Positions 55,919 to 64,000 of a DNA stretch of 64,000 bases are shown in pieces (the first letter of the stretch is position 1; every line of letters starts with the position of its first letter). The notes under the pieces are model-generated. The model was given only the letters and a program-made list of their open reading frames with translations, was not told the origin of the DNA and searched no databases. The stretch is from contig CAVORP010000001.1 in NCBI GenBank assembly GCA_963698645.1, forward strand, positions 186,001 to 250,000, given 5' to 3'. Source of the stretch: Ovoidimarina sp963698645. GTDB taxonomy: Bacteria; Pseudomonadota; Alphaproteobacteria; Rhodobacterales; Rhodobacteraceae. A program made the translations under genes and the position numbers.

Positions 55919-57082
55919 CTATCGGCAAAGACTGGCAACCAAGTCGTCAATGAACCGCGCACCGGCGGCGAATTGCGAGAGCGAGATGTACTCGTTCGCC
56001 TGATGCGCCTGTGCGATATTCCCCGGCCCACAGATGACCGCCGAAAAGCCGCGTTCCTGAAACTGTCCAGCTTCGGTCCCATAGCTGACCACGTTTGTCG
56101 CGTTGTCACCGGTCAACTGACGCGCGGCCCGTTCCGCCGCTCCGTCGGCCTCGGGCAAAAGCGCCGGCATCCGGAAACGGCACTCCGCCGTGATCCCCGC
56201 ATCGGGGTGGATTTCCTTCATCGCCGCGTCAAGTCGCGCAATTTCGTCCTGCAATCGGGCGTCCCAATCCTCCCCGCGTTCCCCTGGCACGACCCGGAAA
56301 TCGAGACAGAAACGACAGTCCTTTGCCGTGATGTTCGAGGCGGTGCCGCCCTGGATCAGGCCCACGTGGATGGTTGTCCAATGCGGTTCGAAAATCGCGG
56401 CAAGCGGTCCCGGCTTCCTTGCGCGGTTCTCAGCATTCATCCGGTTGGCCCACTCGATAAGCTTCGCACCTTCCATGATCGCGCTTACCCCGGTGTGCAT
56501 GATCGAGGAATGAACCTCATACCCGCGCACATGGATGTTCCAGCCGGTGCTGCCCTTGTGGCCGGTCGCGACCCGCATCATCGACGGCTCGCCTATTATA
56601 GCCGCAGAGGCGCGCGGAAGATGGCGTGCCATTTCGTCGATCATGTCGGGCGCGCCCAGACAACCGACCTCTTCATCATAGGACAGGGCGATCTGCAGGG
56701 GACGCTTCAAATCGCGCTCAAGCGCGATTGGCACGGCGGCAAGCGCCAGAGCATCGAAGCCCTTCATGTCACAGGTTCCGCGGCCATAAAGCAGACCGTC
56801 CTTTTCGGTCACCTGAAAGGGATCGGTCGACCAGCTTTGTCCCACGACAGGAACCACGTCGGTATGCCCCGACAAGATTATGCCGCCCTCCACCTCCGGG
56901 CCAATGCTTGAGTAAAGCGATGCTTTCGTCCGATCCGAGTTCCAGACACGCGTGGCCGCTACGCCCAGATCCTCGAGATAGCCCTCGACCCAATCGATCA
57001 GGTCCAGATTGCTCTGATCGCTGACAGTCGGAAAGGCCACCAGCCGGTCCAGTATCTCGCGTGCGGTAAGGGCCTTTGTCAT
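55919..57082 (-). CDS. argE: Acetylornithine deacetylase-like M20 peptidase
   Basis: 387 aa, intact. GGIILSGHTDVVPVVGQSWS (metal ligand His), GLLYGRGTCDMKGFDALALA, ALSYDEEVGCLGAPDMIDEM, and VVSYGTEAGQFQERGFSAVI. ArgE removes acetyl from N-acetylornithine in arginine synthesis. Upstream 354-base intergenic region is shared with the divergent YeeE gene. Confidence 0.88.
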   Translation of the reverse strand: MTKALTAREILDRLVAFPTVSDQSNLDLIDWVEGYLEDLGVAATRVWNSDRTKASLYSSIGPEVEGGIILSGHTDVVPVVGQSWSTDPFQVTEKDGLLYGRGTCDMKGFDALALAAVPIALERDLKRPLQIALSYDEEVGCLGAPDMIDEMARHLPRASAAIIGEPSMMRVATGHKGSTGWNIHVRGYEVHSSIMHTGVSAIMEGAKLIEWANRMNAENRARKPGPLAAIFEPHWTTIHVGLIQGGTASNITAKDCRFCLDFRVVPGERGEDWDARLQDEIARLDAAMKEIHPDAGITAECRFRMPALLPEADGAAERAARQLTGDNATNVVSYGTEAGQFQERGFSAVICGPGNIAQAHQANEYISLSQFAAGARFIDDLVASLCR

Positions 57083-57436
57083 CTAGGGAGGTTCTCCATC
57101 CGGATCATCTTCGGTGATCGGCGTCCATCCGACCGAGCGACGCTACCGGTTCGGTGATCGGCGAGTCAAATGGTTCCGGTCTGATACCGACACCTAGACA
57201 GTGGCACTTTGCCCATGGCGCGCCTCCCATGCAGAAAAGAACAAACGTTCCAAAAACCAAGCTCTGCGAAAACAATCGATCCGGTATGGGAGGCTGCAAC
57301 AATACCCTGTTCGGCCCGGCAATTTCAGCCGAAACCCCTTCCCTGTAGACCCCCGACGCAATTGGAAGAAAATCCTTGAAACGACAGCCATTTCGCCTCA
57401 GATGCGGGAAAATTTCCTGTTTTGAGAGATAGATCG
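57083..57436. other. Divergent intergenic region with a 14-bp direct repeat
   Basis: TTCGGTGATCGGCG occurs twice, at 57110-57123 and 57150-57163 (40-base spacing), about 30 and 70 bases upstream of argE. The rest is A-rich toward the YeeE start and holds the promoters. No ORF or RNA is convincing. Confidence 0.5.
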
Positions 57437-58498
57437 ATGTTTGAGTCGCTTGGCTTTGAAAATCTGACTGCACCGCAGGCGGCCCTTTGGCTGGGCGTGA
57501 TCCTCGGTCTTCTCTTCGGCGCATTGGCCGAGGTCACGCGTTTCTGCCTGCGCCGCGCGGTAGCCGGAGATGTGGCCGAGCGCCGGTCCGCAGCGGGCGT
57601 CTGGGCCGTTGCTCTTGCTGCCGCCATTGTCGGCACGCAATACGCAATGATGTCCGGCCTTTTGGATTTCAGCGATCATCGCTTCTTTGTCTCTGACCTG
57701 CCCGTGGCGGCGATCGTTCTGGGCGGTCTGATGTTCGGAGCCGGCATGGTCCTGACGCGTGGCTGTGTATCGCGACTTACGGTTCTGGCTGGATCCGGCA
57801 ATCTGCGGGCCGTCTTCGTTCTGATCGTCTTTGCCGTCACGGCCCATGCAACGCTCAAGGGCGTCCTCGCGCCGATCCGGACAACGTTCGGAAGCGTGAC
57901 GATCTCGCTAGGCGAGACGGTGTCACTGGCCTCGCTTCCGGGAGGAACCGCGCTTTGGGCTGCGCTCCTTGTGGTGGCCGCGCTGGCAATTGCCCTGCGT
58001 TCAGGCGCGCGCCCGTCACATCTCGGGCTTGCGGTTCTGTTGGGCCTTCTCGTTCCGGCGGGCTGGGTTGGCACGGGCTTTGTCCTTTTCGACGACTTCG
58101 ATCCCGTTGTGCTGGAAACCCTCTCCTTCACCTCGCCGGCGGCCGATGCGCTGTTCTGGACCATCGCGTCGACCTCGATCCCTGCGGGCTTCGGGACAGG
58201 GCTGATCGGCGGCGTCTTCGCCGGCGCAATGGTTCTGGCGATCCTGTCACGCAGGTTCCAGTGGCAGAGCTTCGAAAGCCCCGCCCAGACAGGCCGCTAC
58301 GCGGCAGGCGCAATGCTGATGGGTGTTGGCGGCGTTCTGGCGGGGGGCTGCACGGTGGGTGCGGGCCTGTCCGGGGTCGCGACGCTGTCGGTCTCGGCGG
58401 TGCTGGCACTGGGCGCGATCATCGCGGGCGGGCTCATCACCGCCCGGCTTCTTGCCGGCACCGATAATCGCCGCGCGGACGCCATCCCGGCAGAGTGA
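57437..58498 (+). CDS. YeeE/YedE family (thiosulfate/sulfur) transporter
   Basis: 353 aa, about nine helices. Conserved cysteine motifs: AEVTRFCLRRAVAGDVAE, MVLTRGCVSRLTVLAGSGNL and VGGVLAGGCTVGAGLSGVAT, matching TsuA-type proteins which pass thiosulfate through a Cys relay. ATG at 57437; upstream codons rejected as they lack an SD. Convergent with DUF3422. Confidence 0.85.
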   Translation: MFESLGFENLTAPQAALWLGVILGLLFGALAEVTRFCLRRAVAGDVAERRSAAGVWAVALAAAIVGTQYAMMSGLLDFSDHRFFVSDLPVAAIVLGGLMFGAGMVLTRGCVSRLTVLAGSGNLRAVFVLIVFAVTAHATLKGVLAPIRTTFGSVTISLGETVSLASLPGGTALWAALLVVAALAIALRSGARPSHLGLAVLLGLLVPAGWVGTGFVLFDDFDPVVLETLSFTSPAADALFWTIASTSIPAGFGTGLIGGVFAGAMVLAILSRRFQWQSFESPAQTGRYAAGAMLMGVGGVLAGGCTVGAGLSGVATLSVSAVLALGAIIAGGLITARLLAGTDNRRADAIPAE

Positions 58499-58499
58499 T

Positions 58500-59780
58500 C
58501 TATTCCGCGTCTTTCCGGATGCGACGGATCAGACCCCAGACGCCAAGGATAACGAGGGGCGTGACGACAGCCGTCATGACGATCTTCGAAACGCCGGTTT
58601 CTTCGCCAACCGGGCCAAGGATATAGATCGCAAGGTTGACGGCGTAATAGCTGATTGCGACGACGCTCAGCCCCTCGACAGTGCGCTGCAGACGCAACTG
58701 AAGGTCCGACCGACGGTCCATGCTTTCAAGCAAAAGCTGGTTCTCGGCGGACCTTTCCACATCGACGCGCGTCCGCAGAAGATTGCCTGCCCGCATCGCC
58801 CTGTCGGACATCGCGTTCAGACGTGATTCCGTTGCGTTCACCGTTCGCATCGCCGGGTCGAAGCGGCGCATCATGAACTCATGGAACGTCTGGCGTCCTT
58901 CAAACCGCTTCTCCCGCAGGATCGCTGTTCTCTGGTTGACGAGTGCTTCATAGGCATGGGTCGCGCCGAACCTGAACGACGACCGGGTCAGCATATTCTC
59001 CAATTCGCTCGAGACCTGAAGAAGTGCATCAAGCGTCTCGTCCGCCTTGGCGACCTTGCCCGACATGTCGCCCATGAGCCGGGTCAATTCTTCGTCGATC
59101 TCTCCCAGACGCGTCCCCAATTCACGGGCCCGGGCCAGTCCCAGCATGGACATGGTCTTGTAGGTTTCGATTTCGCACAGCCTTTGCACTACGCGGCCGA
59201 TCCGCCGCGGGCCGGCATCGGGCCGAGCAAAGACGGCGAATCGCTGATGCCCGGCCGGATCGATCCTGAAATCGCCAGCGATGATGGCCGCATCGTCGAT
59301 CACCCGGCTGGCGGCAAGGCTTTCCGAGACGAACCATTCTTCGAGCTTCGCGCCGATCCCGGCATCATCTTCCTGCAATTCGATCCGGATCAACGCAGAC
59401 GTCATGCGCACGCCCGGGGCCCGGCCCAACCAATCCTTCGGAAACACGTCGAAGGTGGCGGCATCGAATGGCCGCTCTGCGTTCCCGCTGCCGAAAATGG
59501 TGTAAGTCACGAATTCCGTGTGGCTTTCCCATTTGAGCCAATGCTTTCCGATCTGCCCGTACCAATGGGTTGCACCCGGCTGTGGATGCGCGGCGCCGAA
59601 CCTATCCAGAAGTTCCGTCAGATGCGCGCGGTCAAGGTTCCGGTCGCGTTTGGCGGCATTTTCAGGGCGCTTGATCGCCAGATAGGCCGCACGGCTCGGA
59701 GCCTCCAAAGGCGGAAATGGCCGCGCATGAAGCTCATTCGCAAGGGCGTAGCGCAGGGGATGATCTTCGATTTGCGTCAT
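58500..59780 (-). CDS. DUF3422 family membrane protein
   Basis: 426 aa. N-terminal HPLRYALANELHARPFPPLE is characteristic of the family; central coiled-coil region (RELGTRLGEIDEELTRLMGD, LNAMSDRAMRAGNLLRTRVD) and two C-terminal helices (GLSVVAISYYAVNLAIYILG; KIVMTAVVTPLVILGVWGLI). Widespread in Proteobacteria, function unknown; topology and the coiled coil resemble CorA-like cytosolic regions. ATG 59780 is preferred. Confidence 0.85.
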   Translation of the reverse strand: MTQIEDHPLRYALANELHARPFPPLEAPSRAAYLAIKRPENAAKRDRNLDRAHLTELLDRFGAAHPQPGATHWYGQIGKHWLKWESHTEFVTYTIFGSGNAERPFDAATFDVFPKDWLGRAPGVRMTSALIRIELQEDDAGIGAKLEEWFVSESLAASRVIDDAAIIAGDFRIDPAGHQRFAVFARPDAGPRRIGRVVQRLCEIETYKTMSMLGLARARELGTRLGEIDEELTRLMGDMSGKVAKADETLDALLQVSSELENMLTRSSFRFGATHAYEALVNQRTAILREKRFEGRQTFHEFMMRRFDPAMRTVNATESRLNAMSDRAMRAGNLLRTRVDVERSAENQLLLESMDRRSDLQLRLQRTVEGLSVVAISYYAVNLAIYILGPVGEETGVSKIVMTAVVTPLVILGVWGLIRRIRKDAE

Positions 59781-59974
59781 GGCCAACCTATCCTTGTCCG
59801 CCTTGCGAGTAGCCAAGAATTCGCCCCATGTAAACAAAAATTCACTTTAATTTCCTGAGCTTAGATGTGCACAATGGTGCACCGAGAAAGGTTTTTGCGG
59901 CTATGTCGCTGCCAGACCAGCGAAACACGTCAGGTCGTCGCAGCGTCGCGGAAAGAAACAGAAAAGGTGGAAGA

Positions 59975-60928
59975 ATGAAAATTGGGTTCATCGGGTTGGG
60001 GAATGTCGGTGGCAAACTGGCAGGAAACCTTCTGGCAAACGAGGTCGACCTGTATGTCCGCGACCTAGACAGGACCACCGCAGAGCCGCATCTGGCCAAG
60101 GGTGCGGGATGGGCCGACAGCCCCGCGGAACTGGCGCGGATCTGCGACATTGTCATCACCTGCCTGCCCAGCCCTGCTGCCTGTGCGGAGGTGATGGAAG
60201 GTCAGGATGGCCTTCTGACCGGTCTCGGACCGGGCAAGATCTGGGTCGAGATGTCGACCACCGACGGTTCCGAAGTTCAGCGTATGGCCGCCCTTGTTGC
60301 CGATACTGGCGCGGACGCCGCGGAATGCCCGGTTTCAGGCGGATGCCACCGGGCGGCAACCGGGAATATCTCGATCTTCGCCGGGTGCAGCCGCCCGACA
60401 TTCGAGCGGTTGATGCCTGTTCTCTCGATCCTTGGCCGGCGCATCCTGCATACCGGCGAGATCGGGACCGCGTCGATGCTGAAGGTGATGACGAACTATC
60501 TTGCAACCGCGAACCTCGTGACCCTTTGCGAGGCGCTTGCCGTAATGAAGGCGCAGGGCCTCGACCTTGGCACGACCTACGAAGCGATCCGCATTTCCTC
60601 GGGCACGTCTTTCGTGCATGAGACCGAAAGCCAGATGATCCTGTCCGGCTCGCGGGACATTTCTTTCACAATGGACCTTGTCCTGAAGGATATCGGCCTG
60701 TTCCAGGAACTGGCCGATCGGGCGAAGATGGCGCTCGAGGTTTCGCCGCTCCTGATCGACATCTTCCGAGACGGTCAGGCCCGTTATGGCCAGCGCGCCC
60801 AGTCCGACGACATCATCCGAAGGCTCGAAGAGGCCAATGGCCTCGATATCCGCGCCCCCGGGTTCCCGACCGAAATGGTGGATGACGAACCGCCCGTGCG
60901 CGGTGAAGAGGTGATCGTGCGGCGCTAG
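59975..60928 (+). CDS. NAD(P)-dependent beta-hydroxyacid dehydrogenase (3-hydroxyisobutyrate dehydrogenase family)
   Basis: 317 aa. Rossmann MKIGFIGLGNVGGKLAGNLL, substrate segment AECPVSGGCHRAATGNISIF, catalytic Lys in ASMLKVMTNYLATANLVTLC. Family oxidises 3-hydroxyisobutyrate, tartronate semialdehyde and related beta-hydroxyacids. ATG at 59975 follows SD AAGGTGG. No valine operon context is adjacent, so the substrate is uncertain. Confidence 0.86.
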   Translation: MKIGFIGLGNVGGKLAGNLLANEVDLYVRDLDRTTAEPHLAKGAGWADSPAELARICDIVITCLPSPAACAEVMEGQDGLLTGLGPGKIWVEMSTTDGSEVQRMAALVADTGADAAECPVSGGCHRAATGNISIFAGCSRPTFERLMPVLSILGRRILHTGEIGTASMLKVMTNYLATANLVTLCEALAVMKAQGLDLGTTYEAIRISSGTSFVHETESQMILSGSRDISFTMDLVLKDIGLFQELADRAKMALEVSPLLIDIFRDGQARYGQRAQSDDIIRRLEEANGLDIRAPGFPTEMVDDEPPVRGEEVIVRR

Positions 60929-60942
60929 GCTGCCTGAATTGG

Positions 60943-60965
60943 GATACCGGCGCGCGACCGGTATC
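60943..60965. terminator. Bidirectional terminator-like hairpin
   Basis: GATACCGG (60943-60950) and CCGGTATC (60958-60965) form a perfect 8-bp stem with a 7-base loop between the convergent dehydrogenase (stop 60928) and multicopper oxidase (stop 60971). Confidence 0.6.
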
Positions 60966-60970
60966 ACCCC

Positions 60971-62332
60971 CTAGCCTACCCGTAGCCATGTCATCATGCC
61001 CGCCGCCGAGTGTTCGAGCATGTGGCAATGCAACATCCAGTCACCGGGATTGTCAGCGACAAAGGCGATCTCGGCGATCTCGCCCCGGTCCATCAGCAAC
61101 GTATCCCGCAAGGGACCCGTCGTTCCGTCCTGCAAGACCTGCCGAAAATGGTGGCCGTGCAGATGCATCGCATGGGGCCATGCCGTGTCGTTGGTCATCC
61201 TGATGCGCACGGTTTCACCCAGCGCCGCCTGAAACAGGGGTGTTTCCGGCATCCCGGCGTGACCGGCAAGCGACCAGAGCGCAGGGCTTTCGGTCCCGTC
61301 ATGACCGGTGAATGTCCCGCCCGGCATCCGCCCCATGGCGCCCCCCGCCATCGGCAGGTCGATCACAGGGGCATCCGCAATCGCTCCGAGGGCCGGAACC
61401 GGATTGGGCGTCAGGGCCTCCGGAGCCGTCAGCGCCGCCTGCCGGGCAATACCCTCCACGGGGAAATCAGCCACCGCCAGCGCCCCTTCGGCATCGGTCT
61501 CGACAAGCCGCGCGATATCACCGTCCGCCGCGGTGATATCAACGATCAGATCCGCCCGTTGCGCCGGAGCCAGCGTCAGGTCCGCAATCTGCATCGGCGC
61601 GGCAAGCGGCATCCCGTCCAGAGCCACCAGCCAAGCCTCCATACCGGTGATCGCCAGCGGAAACACCCGGGCGTTGGAGGTGTTCACAAGGCGCAGGCGC
61701 AGCCGTTCGTTCCGGCGCACCGGTTGGGCGAATTCGCCTTGGCCATTCACCGTAACCCAGTTTCCGATCCGTCCGGCATGGGCCCAGTCATGCATCATGC
61801 CAAAGCTCTCGTGGATGGTCGCATCCGCGGCGAACCGCCAGTCGTCGATCAACAGTACTTCGTCCCGGTCGACCGCCGGGGGCTCCGGTTCCTCGACGAT
61901 CAGCGCCCCGTAAAGGCCGCGCGCCATCTGTTCCCATGTCCGGTTATGGGGGTGATACCAATAGGTGCCCGCATCCGGCACGTCGAAGCCGTAGTCGAAC
62001 GTATCGCCGGGGGCGACAGGATGCTGGGTGAGGTGCGGAACGCCATCCATGGCGTTGTCGATCCGGATGCCGTGCCAATGAACTGTCGTGGCCTGCGTCA
62101 GTTCGTTCGACAGCCGCCGGGTCACCCGCCCGCCCTGCGCTACCCGGATCACCGGACCCGGCACACCGCCGTCATAGCCCCAGATCGGCGTCGGGGCGTA
62201 CCCGGAGGGTGCAAGCTGGGCTGTGCCAGGTGTGGCCCGCAATGGCTGATAGACGCCCGCGCGCGCAGCAGACGGCGCAACAAGCACTGCCGCACCTGTA
62301 CTGGCAAGGAAGGCTCTTCGGGTGAAAGGCAT
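60971..62332 (-). CDS. Tat-exported multicopper oxidase
   Basis: 453 aa. Twin-arginine signal MPFTRRAFLASTGAAVLVAP. Copper motifs complete: TTVHWHGIRIDNAMDG and YWYHPHNRTWEQMARGLYGA (T2/T3), HAMHLHGHHFRQV, and DWMLHCHMLEHSAAGMMTWL with the HCHxxxHxxxGM type 1/3 pattern. Laccase/CueO-like; probably oxidises Cu(I) or phenols in the periplasm. Substrate for the TatABC system encoded at the left of the window. No copper gene neighbours. Confidence 0.92.
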   Translation of the reverse strand: MPFTRRAFLASTGAAVLVAPSAARAGVYQPLRATPGTAQLAPSGYAPTPIWGYDGGVPGPVIRVAQGGRVTRRLSNELTQATTVHWHGIRIDNAMDGVPHLTQHPVAPGDTFDYGFDVPDAGTYWYHPHNRTWEQMARGLYGALIVEEPEPPAVDRDEVLLIDDWRFAADATIHESFGMMHDWAHAGRIGNWVTVNGQGEFAQPVRRNERLRLRLVNTSNARVFPLAITGMEAWLVALDGMPLAAPMQIADLTLAPAQRADLIVDITAADGDIARLVETDAEGALAVADFPVEGIARQAALTAPEALTPNPVPALGAIADAPVIDLPMAGGAMGRMPGGTFTGHDGTESPALWSLAGHAGMPETPLFQAALGETVRIRMTNDTAWPHAMHLHGHHFRQVLQDGTTGPLRDTLLMDRGEIAEIAFVADNPGDWMLHCHMLEHSAAGMMTWLRVG

Positions 62333-62443
62333 TTGACAACTCCGCTATGGGGCTTGACCGAAAGGTATAGCCGATCTGCGGTATGGCAAGCCCCCCTGTT
62401 CGAGAGCCGGACCAGCCACCTGCAGCCCCCCGCCCAAAGGAAA

Positions 62444-62469
62444 GGGGCCCCGCATCGTTGCGGAGCCCC
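62444..62469 (-). terminator. Rho-independent terminator after pntB
   Basis: On the minus strand GGGGCTCCGCA (62469-62459) pairs with TGCGGGGCCCC (62454-62444), one T-G wobble, loop ACGA, followed by TTTCCTTT. About 25 bases beyond the pntB stop. Confidence 0.75.
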
Positions 62470-62493
62470 CAGTTACGATAACGGCAGATCCGG

Positions 62494-63995
62494 TCAGTCG
62501 ATCTTGGGCAGCAGCGCGTCCAGCGAGGCTTTCGCATCGCCATAGAACATGCGCGTGTTCTCCTTGAAGAATAGCGGGTTCTCGATGCCCGAATAACCGG
62601 TTCCCTGCCCGCGCTTGGACACGAAGACCTGCTTGGCCTTCCAGCATTCCAGAACCGGCATCCCGGCAATCGGGCTGTTCGGGTCGTCCTGAGCGGCGGG
62701 GTTCACGATGTCGTTCGAACCGATCACGATCGCGACGTCCGTATCGGGGAAGTCTTCGTTGATCTCGTCCATCTCCAACACGATGTCATAGGGCACCTTG
62801 GCCTCGGCCAGAAGCACGTTCATGTGGCCCGGAAGACGGCCCGCCACGGGGTGAATGGCAAAGCGGACGGTCTTGCCCTTGGCGCGCAGCTTGCGGACAA
62901 GCTCGCTGACGGATTGCTGCGCCTGCGCCACCGCCATGCCATAGCCTGGGATGATGATGATGCTGTCGGCCTCGTTCAGGGCTGTGGCAACGCCATCGGC
63001 ATCGATCGCCACCTGCTCGCCTTCGACCGCCATCTGGTCGCCCTTGGCCGCGCCGCCGAAGCCGCCCAGGATCACGCTGACGAAGGATCGGTTCATCGCC
63101 TTGCACATGATGTAGGACAGGATCGCACCCGACGAGCCGACAAGCGCGCCCACCACGATCAGCAGATCGTTGCCGAGGCTGAAGCCAATGGCCGCCGCCG
63201 CCCAGCCCGAGTAGCTGTTCAGCATCGACACGACGACAGGCATGTCAGCGCCGCCGATGCCCATGATCAGGTGATAGCCGATGAACAGCGCCAGAAGCGT
63301 CAAGCAGGACCAGCGTCCAGCTGCCCGAGCCGCCCAGATACATCGCTGCCAGCAAGAGGGAGCCGCGCCGCTGCAGCCGCATTCAGCATATGGCCACCGG
63401 GCAGTTGCTTGGCCGAGCTGTTCACCTTGCCCGCCAGTTTGCCATAGGCGATGACCGAACCGGTGAAGGTAACGGCACCGATCCAGATGCCCAGAACCAG
63501 TTCGACCCGCAGAATGCCGATCTCGACACTGGTCTTCTTGGCGATAAGCTGACCGAAGGACGACAAACCGTCAGAGAGTTCTTTTGGCAGGCCGACGGCG
63601 GTATAGCCATCAGCAGCCACGGCACCAAGGCTCAGGCCATTATCGGCGAACAGCGTCGACATTGTGTTGATCATGATGTCGGCGTTGAAGCCCACAAAGA
63701 CCGCCGCCAGACCGACAAGGCTGTGCATGATCGCCACAAGCTCGGGCATCTGCGTCATCTGCACCTTGGTCGCCAGCTGGTAACCAACGCCCGCACCCAG
63801 CGCGATCAGAACGATCGATGCGCCCCAAAGGCCCTGACCGGGTCCGATCAGCGTGGCCAGAACCGCAATCGCCATGCCGACGATGCCGTACCAGACCGCG
63901 CGCTTTGCACTCTCCTGCCCCGACAGACCGCCCAGCGACAGGATGAACAGAACTGCCGCAACCGCATAGGCCGCAATCGTGAATCCGATGTCCAT
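62494..63995 (-). CDS. pntB: NAD(P) transhydrogenase subunit beta (two apparent frameshifts)
   Basis: About 500 aa. Membrane domain (MDIGFTIAAYAVAAVLFILS; IALGAGVGYQLATKVQMTQM) and C-terminal NADP-binding domain III (SIIIIPGYGMAVAQAQQSVS; DVAIVIGSNDIVNPAAQDDP). Two single-base errors near 63365 and 63300 break one helix: CTGCTTGACG for expected CTGCTGACG. Couples proton entry to NADPH formation. Start lies five bases from the window edge, so pntA is presumably just outside. Confidence 0.93.
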
Positions 63996-64000
63996 TGTCC

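Noticed and set aside
1..64000. CRISPR array, prophage, IS element or integron
   Set aside because: No regularly spaced repeats, transposase, integrase or phage structural genes were seen; gene content is housekeeping-like.

Overview
The window is a high-GC chromosomal stretch from an alphaproteobacterium, almost certainly a Rhodobacteraceae/Paracoccaceae (Roseobacter-group) member. The assignment rests on gene content: a long nuo (complex I) operon carrying family-typical passengers (DUF5333, DUF5337, MAPEG and DUF3291 proteins, H3TH-domain proteins), a leucine-degradation (liu/mcc) operon, DUF3422, and an RNase J-coaX-birA block attached to nuoN. This is an inference from gene families; no rRNA or tRNA gene is visible to anchor it.

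Layout. 1-1670: tatABC (minus), with tatC cut by the left edge. 1874-6302: a WYL regulator, a divergent LysE exporter/Lrp regulator pair, an orphan ABC ATPase, an atypical SDR and a SnoaL-like protein. 6408-10848: peptide release factor 3, two small one-helix membrane proteins and a RhlE-type DEAD-box helicase with a long leader. 10905-33637: one continuous minus-strand block, nuoABCDEFGHIJKLMN followed by birA, coaX and rnj; at least eleven extra ORFs are stitched between nuo genes by 4-base or TGATG overlaps. 33866-34279: a BLUF blue-light sensor just upstream of nuo. 34673-43490: the leucine-catabolic operon ivd - lprI-like - ecsC-like - mccB - two small ORFs - mccA - GST - HMG-CoA lyase - enoyl-CoA hydratase. 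43633-51244: a DegT aminotransferase, gph, glmU-glmS-alkD-like and an acyl-CoA synthetase. 51353-54686: moaA, waaA and a GT4 glycosyltransferase. 54683-64000: two M20 peptidases, a YeeE/YedE transporter, DUF3422, a 3-hydroxyisobutyrate dehydrogenase-like enzyme, a Tat-exported multicopper oxidase and pntB.

How the genes fit together: complex I and transhydrogenase (PntB) handle NADH/NADPH and proton motive force; the leucine operon feeds acetyl-CoA and acetoacetate; GlmU/GlmS supply UDP-GlcNAc and WaaA plus the GT4 enzyme build the LPS inner core; the Tat system can export the multicopper oxidase encoded in the same window. A palindrome of the form TTGAACnnnnGTTCATTTAA lies upstream of both ivd and the acyl-CoA synthetase and probably marks a shared regulon.

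Quality caveat: about 40 apparent single-base frameshifts break otherwise well-conserved and mostly essential genes (nuo, rnj, moaA, waaA, mccA and others). I read these as sequencing or assembly indels, not pseudogenes. Affected genes are annotated as single CDSs from the true start to the true stop, with approximate shift positions.
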